Source of the DNA: Alphaproteobacteria bacterium
GTDB lineage: Bacteria; Pseudomonadota; Alphaproteobacteria; SMXQ01
DNA: 50,056 bases
Direction of reading: 5' to 3'
Assembly: GCA_009380075.1 (NCBI GenBank)
Contig: WHSO01000018.1
Span: forward strand, 1-50,056
The translations under genes were made by a program, and so were the position numbers. Position 1 is the first letter of the stretch. Each line of letters starts with the position of its first letter. Shown piece by piece: positions 43,048 to 50,056 of this stretch. Under the pieces are notes generated by a model. That model made no database searches, was not told where the DNA came from, and saw nothing but the letters and a program-made list of their open reading frames with translations.

Positions 43048-43729
43048 GCGCGGGGACTTGGCTGCCCGCGATCCGGCGCCCCTGACCGCGGAGGAGTTCG
43101 CCGCGCAGACGAATGTTTCACGTGAAACATTGGCCCGACTTAAGATCTACGCGGCGCTTCTCGTTAAATTCCAGAAGGCCCTGAACTTGGTCGGCCCCGG
43201 TACGCTCGCGGATCCGTGGCGCCGGCATTTCCTCGATTCGGCCCAGCTCTTCCCGCTGATACCATCTTCGGCCCTGGATGGCGGGGAAGGCGCAATAATC
43301 CTCGACCTCGGCAGCGGCGCCGGCTTTCCGGGCGTGGTCCTGGCGCTGATGGGCGCGGGCGCGGGGACGACATTTCGCGTCCATCTGGTCGAAGCGGATA
43401 GCCGCAAGGCGACGTTCCTGAAGGAGGTCGCGCGCCGGACGGACTGCCCCGTGACCATTCACAATTTACGACTCGAGGCGATGGAGCCCTTTCCGGTGGA
43501 CGTCATTTGCGCCCGTGCCTTTGCCCCAATCGCCCGGATTCTGGGGGTTTCAGGCCATTTTCTGGCCCTTCCGGGACCTCGTCCCGTGCTGCTGCTGCTC
43601 AAGGGGCGGCGCGCGACGGAGGAATTGACCGCGGCCCGGAAAGGGTGGAAGATGCACGTTGAGATCACCCCCAGCATCACCGGCGCTGATGCCATGGTGC
43701 TCCGCCTCAGGGACATTGCCCGTGAATAG
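43013..43729 (+). CDS. rsmG: 16S rRNA (guanine-527-N7)-methyltransferase RsmG
   Basis: RsmG methylates G527 of 16S rRNA. The 238-residue product has TNVSRETLARLKIYAALLVK (written partly by an embedded parS), FQKALNLVGPGTL, RRHFLDSAQLFPLI, the SAM-binding loop ILDLGSGAGFPGVVLALMGA, HLVEADSRKATFLKEVARRT and ICARAFAPIARIL, although the usual helix after DLGSGAG is intact. I use the ATG at 43013, which overlaps the mnmG end by 35 bases; the earlier ATG at 42998 is possible. The stop overlaps parA by 8 bases. Confidence 0.95.
   Translation: MEPPPSSGARAERGDLAARDPAPLTAEEFAAQTNVSRETLARLKIYAALLVKFQKALNLVGPGTLADPWRRHFLDSAQLFPLIPSSALDGGEGAIILDLGSGAGFPGVVLALMGAGAGTTFRVHLVEADSRKATFLKEVARRTDCPVTIHNLRLEAMEPFPVDVICARAFAPIARILGVSGHFLALPGPRPVLLLLKGRRATEELTAARKGWKMHVEITPSITGADAMVLRLRDIARE
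43114..43129. promoter_or_regulatory. parS centromere site 2, inside rsmG
   Basis: A second perfect TGTTTCACGTGAAACA, extended to 18 bp by A...T flanks. It is read as Asn-Val-Ser-Arg-Glu-Thr in RsmG, the sequence that explains the NVSRET start common to alphaproteobacterial RsmG proteins. It lies about 600 bases before parA. Confidence 0.95.
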
Positions 43730-44576
43730 TTCTGTGATCGAAACGACGAAATTCCCGGATTCCCTCGACGAAACACGGGATTCCATCAAACCCGCGGAAA
43801 AACAGCGCCCGCGGGTTCTGATTATCGCCAACCAGAAAGGCGGGGTCGGAAAGACCACGACGGCCATCAACCTGGCCACGGCCCTGGCCGCGGTGGGATC
43901 GCGCGTCCTGGTGGTGGATCTCGATCCCCAGGGCAATGCCTCGACCGGGCTGGGGGTCGGCCAGGACCGCCGCGCAACGGGCACCTATGATCTCCTGATC
44001 GGGCGAATCTCCATCCATGAAGCGATCCAGACCACCGATGTGCCGCGCCTCGACCTGGTGCCGAGCACCGTCGAGCTCGCCGGGATCGAGCTCGAGCTGG
44101 TCAATATGGAGCGGCGGGAGTTCCGTCTTCGCGACGCCCTCGAACATGTCGCAACCAAATACGACTACGTCCTGGTGGACAGCCCGCCGTCGCTCAACCT
44201 TCTGACCCTCAACGGACTGGTGGCGGCCGACGCCGTCCTGGTGCCGCTGCAATGCGAGTTCTTCGCCCTCGAGGGCCTGACCCACCTGCTGCGCACCATC
44301 GAACGCGTCACCCGCAGCCTCAATCCCGATCTTGTACTACAAGGGGTTGTGTTGACCATGGCTGATATACGCAACAACTTGACAAATATGGTGGCTGCCG
44401 ACGTTCGCGACTTCCTCGGCGAAAAGGTCTACAGCACCGTCATTCCGCGCAATGTCCGGGTGTCCGAGGCGCCGTCCCACGGCAAGCCTGTGCTGCTCTA
44501 CGATTTCCGCTGCCCCGGATCGCAGGCCTATATCCAGCTGGCGCGTGAGGTTCTGCGCCGCGAGGCGGCGGTATGA
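43722..44576 (+). CDS. parA: Chromosome partitioning ATPase ParA
   Basis: ParA is the DNA-binding ATPase that moves ParB-parS complexes apart. The 284-residue Walker-type ATPase has the deviant P-loop IIANQKGGVGKTTTAINLAT, VLVVDLDPQGNASTGLGV, DYVLVDSPPSLNLLTLNGL and FALEGLTHLLRTIERV, ending with VIPRNVRVSEAPSHGKPVLL. The start is a GTG at 43722, overlapping the rsmG stop. It couples to parB by an ATGA overlap. Confidence 0.97.
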   Translation: MNSSVIETTKFPDSLDETRDSIKPAEKQRPRVLIIANQKGGVGKTTTAINLATALAAVGSRVLVVDLDPQGNASTGLGVGQDRRATGTYDLLIGRISIHEAIQTTDVPRLDLVPSTVELAGIELELVNMERREFRLRDALEHVATKYDYVLVDSPPSLNLLTLNGLVAADAVLVPLQCEFFALEGLTHLLRTIERVTRSLNPDLVLQGVVLTMADIRNNLTNMVAADVRDFLGEKVYSTVIPRNVRVSEAPSHGKPVLLYDFRCPGSQAYIQLAREVLRREAAV

Positions 44577-45529
44577 GCGACCAGGGCGGGCAGGGGCGGG
44601 AAAAACGCAACCTCGGACGCGGCCTGGCGGCTCTGTTCGGGGATGAAATGCAGGATTTCGCCGAGCTGGACCGCGTGCGCGCCTCGCGCAAGGTCCCCGT
44701 CGGCCAGTTGCGGCCCGGGCGCTTCCAGCCGCGCCGGCGTTTCGACCAGGAGGAACTCCAGTCCCTGGTCGATTCGGTGCGCCAGAAGGGGGTTCTGCAG
44801 CCCCTGCTGGTCCGGCGCGTCCCCGGGGAGGTCGACCAGTTCGAGATCATCGCCGGCGAGCGGCGCTGGCGTGCCGCCCAGCTGGCACAGATCCACGACG
44901 TCCCGGTGGTCATCAGCCCGCTGACCGACCAGGAGGCGCTCGAGGTCGCGCTGGTCGAGAACATCCAGCGGACGGACCTGACCCCCCTCGAGGAAGCCGA
45001 AGGCTTCCAGCGGCTGATCAGCGAATTCGCCCATACCCAGGATAATCTGGCGCGGGCCATCGGCAAGAGCCGGTCCCATGTCGCCAATATGCTGCGGCTG
45101 CTTAACCTGCCCGACCCGGTCAAGGCCATGCTCGATGACGGCCAGTTGACGGCCGGGCACGCCCGGGCGCTCCTGAACGCCAAGGATCCCGTCGCCATCG
45201 CCACGGAAGTGGTGGCGCGCGAGCTCAACGTCCGCGACACCGAGCGCCTGGTGCAGTCCGAGCGGCCGGCCAAGCCGCCCAAGGCAAGGGGGGAAACCCC
45301 GAAGCCGGCGGCCTCCATGGCCCCCAGCGCGGGGGAGACAGCCGAAAAGGACGCCGACACCCGGGCCCTGGAACGCGACCTGACGCTGCTGCTGGGCCTC
45401 AAGGTGGTCATCAGCCTCAAGGGCGAGGCCGGCGACGTCGCCATCCACTTCGAAACGCTGGAACAGCTCGACGACGTCCTGCGCCGGCTCAAGCGCGAGC
45501 CGCTCCTTGGCGCCGGCGGCGCGGTGTAG
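44573..45529 (+). CDS. parB: Chromosome partitioning protein ParB
   Basis: ParB binds parS, clamps DNA and uses CTP to spread. The 318-residue product has the N-terminal GRGLAALFGDE that contacts ParA, the CTP-binding region QPRRRFDQEELQSLVDSVRQ, FEIIAGERRWRAAQLAQI, QRTDLTPLEEAEGFQRLISE, the HTH GKSRSHVANMLRLLNLPDPV with LTAGHARALL, and a C-terminal dimerisation segment (ALERDLTLLLGLKVVISLKG). Its parS sites lie at 41087 and 43114. Confidence 0.97.
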   Translation: MSDQGGQGREKRNLGRGLAALFGDEMQDFAELDRVRASRKVPVGQLRPGRFQPRRRFDQEELQSLVDSVRQKGVLQPLLVRRVPGEVDQFEIIAGERRWRAAQLAQIHDVPVVISPLTDQEALEVALVENIQRTDLTPLEEAEGFQRLISEFAHTQDNLARAIGKSRSHVANMLRLLNLPDPVKAMLDDGQLTAGHARALLNAKDPVAIATEVVARELNVRDTERLVQSERPAKPPKARGETPKPAASMAPSAGETAEKDADTRALERDLTLLLGLKVVISLKGEAGDVAIHFETLEQLDDVLRRLKREPLLGAGGAV

Positions 45530-45546
45530 CTCCAAGAACCCCTGTC

Positions 45547-45573
45547 GGTGACCAACCCCGGCGGCCGGTCACC
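45547..45573. terminator. Possible hairpin between convergent parB and holA
   Basis: GGTGACC (45547-45553) pairs with GGTCACC (45567-45573) around 13 bases, between the parB stop at 45529 and the holA stop at 45586. No T-run follows, so intrinsic termination is uncertain. Confidence 0.35.
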
Positions 45574-45585
45574 CCGCCGCGCGGC

Positions 45586-46632
45586 TCACGCCCGCCGGGC
45601 GCGGCGTCCGGCCTGGGCAATCTGCATCAGGGTCCGCGCGCACAGGAGCTGATCGGGCATCCCCGTAGTCTTGCAGCCGACCTCCGCCTCCGACAGGAGC
45701 GCCAGGGCCGCCTCGACCTGGCCCACCGGCCAGGCGCGGGCCTGGGCGCGGAAGCGGTCGGCGACCTTGAAGAACGGCGGCGGCTTCAGCATCTTCATCG
45801 CGGCATCGATGGGGCTGCCTTCGGCCATGGCGCCGGTCACCTGATGCAGGCGCTGCATATGGCGCATGGCGGCACGAATCACGGTGATCGGGCTCTCGCC
45901 CTCGCGGAAGGCGCGCGCCAGCGCCGCCTCAAGCACCGTCATTTCGCCCCCCGTCGCGGCAAAAATGGCCTGTTCCAGGTCCATGGCCGAGGCGTCGCCG
46001 ACCACCGCCGCACAATCGTCGAGGCTGACTTCCGTCTTTCCGGCGCAGAACAGCGCCAGCTTGTCGATCTCGCTGCGGGTGACCCGCCGGTCGGATCCGA
46101 GGTGCTGGACGAGCCAGGCCAAGGCGTCGGCGCTGGGCCGGAGCCCGTGGCCGGCCAGGGTCTCGCGGATCACCTCGGCGAGGCCGCGGCCGTCGTCGAG
46201 GTAGCACGGCAGCGCCGCACCGCGCGCCGCGGCCTCCACGAGCTTGCGCAGCTTCGATCGGGGCCCGAGTTCGCCCGCCTCGGCGATCACCAGGGCGGGC
46301 GAGGGCGCATCCGAGGCGCCGAGGGTCTCCAGCACCGCGGCAAGTCCCTTGGCGTCGTCGTCGCCGGCGCCACGCAGGCGTACGACGCGGCGCCCGCCGC
46401 CGAAGGCCAGCGCTGCCGCCTCGTCCATCAGGCGCGCCGGGTCGGCCCGCAAGTCGGCGGCGGTCAGCTCGGTGACCAGAAAGGGATCGTCGGTTTTCCC
46501 CGCCACCGATCGGGTCAGCGTTTCCGCCCGTTCACGCACCAGTCCGCCGTCCGGCCCATAGACGAGGGCGATGATGACGTCCTCGCCGGGCTTGCGGACA
46601 AAACCATCTATGGCGCGGGGCGGGATCTTCAT
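45586..46632 (-). CDS. holA: DNA polymerase III delta subunit
   Basis: HolA opens the sliding clamp in the clamp-loader complex. The 348-residue product has the AAA+-like N-terminal part, MKIPPRAIDGFVRKPGEDVI then ALVYGPDGGLVRERAETLTR, with no functional P-loop, as in other delta subunits, LGSDRRVTRSEIDKLALFC, and the C-terminal collar region with FAATGGEMTVLEAALARAFR, HMQRLHQVTGAMAEG and PPPFFKVADRFRAQARAW. It heads toward parB and follows lptE and leuS on the minus strand. Confidence 0.95.
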   Translation of the reverse strand: MKIPPRAIDGFVRKPGEDVIIALVYGPDGGLVRERAETLTRSVAGKTDDPFLVTELTAADLRADPARLMDEAAALAFGGGRRVVRLRGAGDDDAKGLAAVLETLGASDAPSPALVIAEAGELGPRSKLRKLVEAAARGAALPCYLDDGRGLAEVIRETLAGHGLRPSADALAWLVQHLGSDRRVTRSEIDKLALFCAGKTEVSLDDCAAVVGDASAMDLEQAIFAATGGEMTVLEAALARAFREGESPITVIRAAMRHMQRLHQVTGAMAEGSPIDAAMKMLKPPPFFKVADRFRAQARAWPVGQVEAALALLSEAEVGCKTTGMPDQLLCARTLMQIAQAGRRARRA

Positions 46633-46654
46633 CGTGCCGAGATGTGCCGCAGGC

Positions 46655-47173
46655 TCAACCCGCGTCCTTGCGGTTGCGGAGGTAGATCGCGACCCGGGTC
46701 GAGATATTCTGCGCCAACGCTTCCGTCGCCCGGCGGATCGCATCCTGTTCGGCGGCGACGGTGGCGAACCGCGCCTCGAGGACGTTGTAGCTGATGTTCG
46801 ACACCGACCGCGCCTTGAACACTTCCTTGCCGCCCTGGACCTGGCGCAGCGACAGTTCGGCAGAGAACGTCAGGTTGACCCGCGTGGCGGTGCCGTCCTT
46901 GCGCACGCCGAGATTCTGGCTGGATTTGGTCAGGTTGATGTTGAGCGCATACAGCGTTTGGGTCCGGCGTCCGTCGGGGTTGAACCGCTGCATCAGAAAA
47001 TTGCGCAGCAACTGTCCCTCGCGGTCGGCCAGGTACGGCAGTTGCACCGTGTCGAGATCGGCGTCAGTGACGCCGCCGGCGGAGCGCCCATGCAGCGGCT
47101 GGAACCCGCAGGCGCCAAGCAACAGGCACAGAAGTGCCGCGGCGAAACGCCGCGTGACGTCAGGCGACAACAT
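46655..47173 (-). CDS. lptE: LPS-assembly lipoprotein LptE
   Basis: LptE plugs the LptD beta-barrel that inserts lipopolysaccharide in the outer membrane. The 172-residue product has a lipobox in [16 protein letters not shown] (Cys about 22), and the family pattern [20 protein letters not shown], then [20 protein letters not shown] and [20 protein letters not shown]. Its start overlaps the leuS stop by 14 bases. The leuS-lptE-holA order is the standard proteobacterial one. Confidence 0.94.
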   Translation of the reverse strand: MLSPDVTRRFAAALLCLLLGACGFQPLHGRSAGGVTDADLDTVQLPYLADREGQLLRNFLMQRFNPDGRRTQTLYALNINLTKSSQNLGVRKDGTATRVNLTFSAELSLRQVQGGKEVFKARSVSNISYNVLEARFATVAAEQDAIRRATEALAQNISTRVAIYLRNRKDAG

Positions 47174-49844
47174 TGACGATCCGGTTGGGCACGACGATCA
47201 CCTTCCGCGGCGGCTGGCCGGCCATGGCCGATTGCACTCCCGGCAGGGCAAGCGCCGCCTTCTCCACCGCTGCCTTGTCTGCATCCCGCGCCAGCTCGAT
47301 GGTGCCGCGCAGCTTGCCGTTGACCTGGACTGCGACCGTCACCGTCGCGTCGGCGACGAGCCGCGCGTCGGCCTCCGGCCACGGCAGGCTCACCAGCATA
47401 TCGCGATGGCCGAGCCGGGTCCAAAGCTCCTCGGCGATGTGAGGGATGGTCGGCGCCGCCAGCCGGACCAGGGCCTCGAGGCCTTCACGCCGCACCCAGT
47501 TGGTCGCCGGATCGTCGCCGTTGAGCTCGGCCAGGGCGTTGGTCAGCTCGCGCAGGCGCGCCACCATACGGTTGAAATGCAGCCGCTCGATATCGTCGGT
47601 GGCGTCGCGGATCGCCTTGTGGATGACGCGACGCGCGGCGAAGGCCGGGCCGCTGCCGCCCTCGGCCGCGACGGCCGCGGGCACATCGGTGCCGGGCGCC
47701 GGCAATTCGGATACCGCGTCCTCGACCAGCCGCCACAGGCGGCCGAGATAGCGCCAGGCCCCGTCGATGCCGGCATCGGTCCATTCGAGGTCGCGTTCCG
47801 GCGGGCTGTCCGACACGATGAACAGCCGCACCGTGTCGGCGCCGTAGGATTCGATGATCTGCTGCGGGTCGACGACGTTCTTCTTCGATTTGGACATCTT
47901 CTCCGAACGGCCGACCGTGACCGCGCTGCCGTCCGCGACCGTGACCGCCGCGCCCGCGGCATCGCGGCGCACTTCGTCGGGAAACAGCCACTTCCCGTCG
48001 CCGTCGCGGTAGGTCTCGTGGCACACCATGCCCTGGGTCAGCAACCCGTCGAACGGCTCGTCGAGGCCGATATAGCCGCACTGTTTCAGCGCCCGGGTGA
48101 AGAAACGCGAATAGAGCAGGTGCAGCACCGCGTGCTCGATGCCGCCGACGTACTGGTCCACCGGCATCCAGTAATCCACCGCGTCGCGCTCGAACGGCAC
48201 GTCGGCCCGGGGGGAGCAATAGCGCGCGAAATACCACGACGATTCGAAGAACGTGTCGAAGGTATCGGTCTCGCGCTCCGCGGCCTTGCCGCAGGCGGGG
48301 CACGGGACGTGCTTCCATGTCGGGTGGCGGGCCAGCGGATTGCCCGGTGCGTCGAAGCTCACATCGTCGGGCAGGCGCACCGGCAGATCCTTCTCCGGCA
48401 CCGGCTGCGGCCCGCAATCGGGGCAATGGATGATCGGAATCGGGCAGCCCCAGTAGCGCTGGCGCGACACGCCCCAGTCGCGCAGGCGATAGGTGATCTC
48501 GGCCTTGCCCTGGCCACCGGCCTCGAGGCGCCGGGCAGCTTCCGCCTTGGCCTCGGCGACGGGAAGCCCATCGAGGAAATCCGAATGCGCGAGGCGTCCG
48601 TCGCCGACAAAGGCTTCGCTGCCAATGGTGAAGGTCGCCGGGTCGTCGCCATCGGGGATGACAACGGGCCTCACCGGCAGGTCGTACTTGCGCGCGAAAT
48701 CGAGATCGCGCTGGTCGTGGGCAGGGCAGCCGAAGATGGCGCCGGTGCCGTATTCCATCAGCACGAAATTGGCGACATAGACCGGCAGGGTGCGGCCGTC
48801 GATGAACGGATGGGCGGCGACCAGCCCGGTCGGCACGCCCTTCTTTTCAGCTTTTTCGATCGCTTCCTCGGAGGTGCCGCGCGCGTTGCATTCGGCGATG
48901 AAGGCGGCGAGCCGCGCGTCCGTTCGCGCCAGCGCGTCGGCCAGCGGATGGTTGGGCGAGATGGCGACGAAAGCCGCGCCGAACAACGTATCGGGCCGCG
49001 TGGTGAAGACCTCGAGGCGATCCGAGATGCCCTGACCCATGACTTCGTCATGCCCCGGCTTGTCCGGGGCATCCACCCGCATGGATCGCCCGGATAAACC
49101 GGGCGATGACGAGTTTGCGGACTGGCTTGAATCGCGCTCCAGGCGGAAGCGCACCCGCGCCCCTTCGGAGCGGCCGATCCAGTTTTCCTGCATGATGCGG
49201 ACCCGGTCGGGCCAGTGCTCGAGCCCGGCTAGGTCGTTGCGCAGCTCCTCGGCGAAGGCGGTGATGCGCAGGAACCACTGCGACAGCTTGCGCTTTTCCA
49301 CCGGAGCGCCGGAGCGCCAGCCCTTGCCGTCGATCACTTGCTCGTTGGCCAGCACGGTCTGGTCGACGGGATCCCAGTTGACCCAGGATTCGCGCCGGTA
49401 GGCGAGCCCGGCCTTGAGAAAATCGAGGAACATCTTCTGCTCGTGCCGGTAATACTCCGGCTCGCAGGTCGTCACCTCGCGCGACCAGTCGATGCTGAGG
49501 CCCATGGACTGAAGCTGGCCGCGCATGTGGGCGATGTTCTGGTGGGTCCAGGTGGCGGGATGGACGCGGTTCTCGATCGCCGCGTTCTCGGCCGGCAGGC
49601 CGAAGGCGTCCCACCCCATGGGGTGCAGTACGTTGAAGCCGCGCGCCCGCTTGTAGCGGGCGATGACGTCACCCAGCGTATAGACCCGGACATGGCCGAC
49701 ATGGATATGCCCCGAAGGATAGGGAAACATTTCAAGGACATAGGCCTTGGGACCCATGAGCCCGGCGGGCGTGGCGAAGGCCCCGGCCTTGGCCCAGGCG
49801 GCCTGCCATTTGGATTCATTGGCCTTGAAATCGTATCGGGACAT
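47160..49844 (-). CDS. leuS: Leucyl-tRNA synthetase with a repeat-derived in-frame insertion
   Basis: LeuS charges tRNA-Leu and edits misacylated products. The 894-residue enzyme has the HIGH-type site in [40 protein letters not shown], the CP1 editing domain starting [16 protein letters not shown], a Zn finger (CPDC...CPAC), and [20 protein letters not shown], so all catalytic signatures are present. Between [10 protein letters not shown] and [10 protein letters not shown] an extra stretch (about residues 236-272) is present; residues about 245-266 are coded by repeat copy D and read [20 protein letters not shown] then HDEV. It sits at the entrance to CP1, a surface loop in relatives, so activity is likely kept. 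Confidence 0.96.
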   Translation of the reverse strand: MSRYDFKANESKWQAAWAKAGAFATPAGLMGPKAYVLEMFPYPSGHIHVGHVRVYTLGDVIARYKRARGFNVLHPMGWDAFGLPAENAAIENRVHPATWTHQNIAHMRGQLQSMGLSIDWSREVTTCEPEYYRHEQKMFLDFLKAGLAYRRESWVNWDPVDQTVLANEQVIDGKGWRSGAPVEKRKLSQWFLRITAFAEELRNDLAGLEHWPDRVRIMQENWIGRSEGARVRFRLERDSSQSANSSSPGLSGRSMRVDAPDKPGHDEVMGQGISDRLEVFTTRPDTLFGAAFVAISPNHPLADALARTDARLAAFIAECNARGTSEEAIEKAEKKGVPTGLVAAHPFIDGRTLPVYVANFVLMEYGTGAIFGCPAHDQRDLDFARKYDLPVRPVVIPDGDDPATFTIGSEAFVGDGRLAHSDFLDGLPVAEAKAEAARRLEAGGQGKAEITYRLRDWGVSRQRYWGCPIPIIHCPDCGPQPVPEKDLPVRLPDDVSFDAPGNPLARHPTWKHVPCPACGKAAERETDTFDTFFESSWYFARYCSPRADVPFERDAVDYWMPVDQYVGGIEHAVLHLLYSRFFTRALKQCGYIGLDEPFDGLLTQGMVCHETYRDGDGKWLFPDEVRRDAAGAAVTVADGSAVTVGRSEKMSKSKKNVVDPQQIIESYGADTVRLFIVSDSPPERDLEWTDAGIDGAWRYLGRLWRLVEDAVSELPAPGTDVPAAVAAEGGSGPAFAARRVIHKAIRDATDDIERLHFNRMVARLRELTNALAELNGDDPATNWVRREGLEALVRLAAPTIPHIAEELWTRLGHRDMLVSLPWPEADARLVADATVTVAVQVNGKLRGTIELARDADKAAVEKAALALPGVQSAMAGQPPRKVIVVPNRIVNVVA
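49046..49111. repeat. Dispersed double-hairpin repeat, copy D, inside leuS
   Basis: A minimal form: CGTCATGCCCCGG, loop CTTGT, CCGGGGCAT, spacer, ATCGCCCGG, loop ATAAA, CCGGGCGATGACG. The 66-base length is a multiple of three and the leuS minus-strand frame runs straight through. Confidence 0.88.
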
Positions 49845-49948
49845 GGGATTCGGGGCGATTAGGGTTGCTCGCGGCGGCTACGGCGCGCGCGGATTTTGGC
49901 CCGCAGGTGCGGGCTTCGCAAGGGATTTGGCCGGGCCTTTGGCCGCTT

Positions 49949-49968
49949 CGTCATCGCCCGGCTTGTCC
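49949..49968. repeat. Partial repeat copy E
   Basis: CGTCATCGCCCGGCTTGTCC is a hybrid of the two hairpin arms of the family. After it, CCCTCCCCC-ATCGA-GGGGGAGGG (around 50007-50027) forms another hairpin. The last 212 bases (49845-50056), upstream of leuS, contain no gene I can support. Confidence 0.5.
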
Positions 49969-50056
49969 CACGGCGGTCCGGTTAACGTCACCCCCACCCC
50001 GACCCTCCCCCATCGAGGGGGAGGGAGTCCCTCGGAATGAACAGGGCGTTCCCTCC

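Overview
This is GC-rich alphaproteobacterial chromosome, most like a member of the Rhodospirillales. The window runs across the probable replication-origin region. Evidence is the conserved block secB-dnaQ-coaE-aroE-maf // hemE-hemH-hemJ-rho-mnmE-mnmG-rsmG-parA-parB-holA-lptE-leuS, two perfect TGTTTCACGTGAAACA parS palindromes, and, further left, hslVU divergent from a his operon (hisB-DUF2628-hisH-hisA-hisF-hisE). No rRNA, tRNA or CRISPR array was seen.

Layout. 1-8.2 kb: the 3' end of hemW, a convergent lipoprotein of the PBP-activator type, then rsmI, yraN, a BON-domain lipoprotein, a SirB1-like gene, gshB, three small unrecognised genes and a VOC protein. 8.2-14.8 kb: the comM/yifB AAA-ATPase gene, hit twice. 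A 3433-bp IS1595-family element (9161-12593) splits its Walker B region, with a perfect 8-bp target duplication and 25-bp inverted repeats. A second AT-rich segment of about 1.6 kb sits at its last codons between 25-bp direct repeats and carries a 3'-truncated antiphage dCTP-deaminase (AvcD-like) gene. 14.8-22.5 kb: a small membrane protein, a HIT protein, a DMT transporter, the his operon and hslVU. 22.5-23.2 kb: a small AT-rich, phage-like remnant. 23.2-30.7 kb: an XRE regulator, Smr, MltA, Tim44-like, FxsA, SecB, DnaQ, CoaE, AroE and Maf. 30.68-31.10 kb: a gene-free stretch between maf and hemE, the position of oriC in Caulobacter and Rickettsia. 31.1-50 kb: heme synthesis, rho, an oxidoreductase/hydrolase/MGMT/thioredoxin-domain group, tRNA modification (mnmE, mnmG), rsmG, parAB, holA, lptE and leuS.

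The most notable accessory content is the IS1595 element. Besides the transposase and a co-translated partner it carries a DUF6471 gene, a Panacea-domain (antitoxin-like) gene overlapping a two-helix membrane-protein gene, a frameshifted WYL-like gene and an orphan 87-aa gene whose ribosome-binding site is buried in a long hairpin. Three 13-bp operator-like repeats sit between its divergent promoters. The Panacea/membrane pair looks like a toxin-antitoxin passenger that could addict the cell to the transposon.

A dispersed double-hairpin repeat family (CGTCAT...ATGACG ends) occurs in at least four places. One copy lies in frame inside leuS, where it adds about 22-35 residues to the protein, resembling the Rickettsia palindromic elements. 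mnmG carries an apparent single-base deletion, which may be real or a sequencing error.
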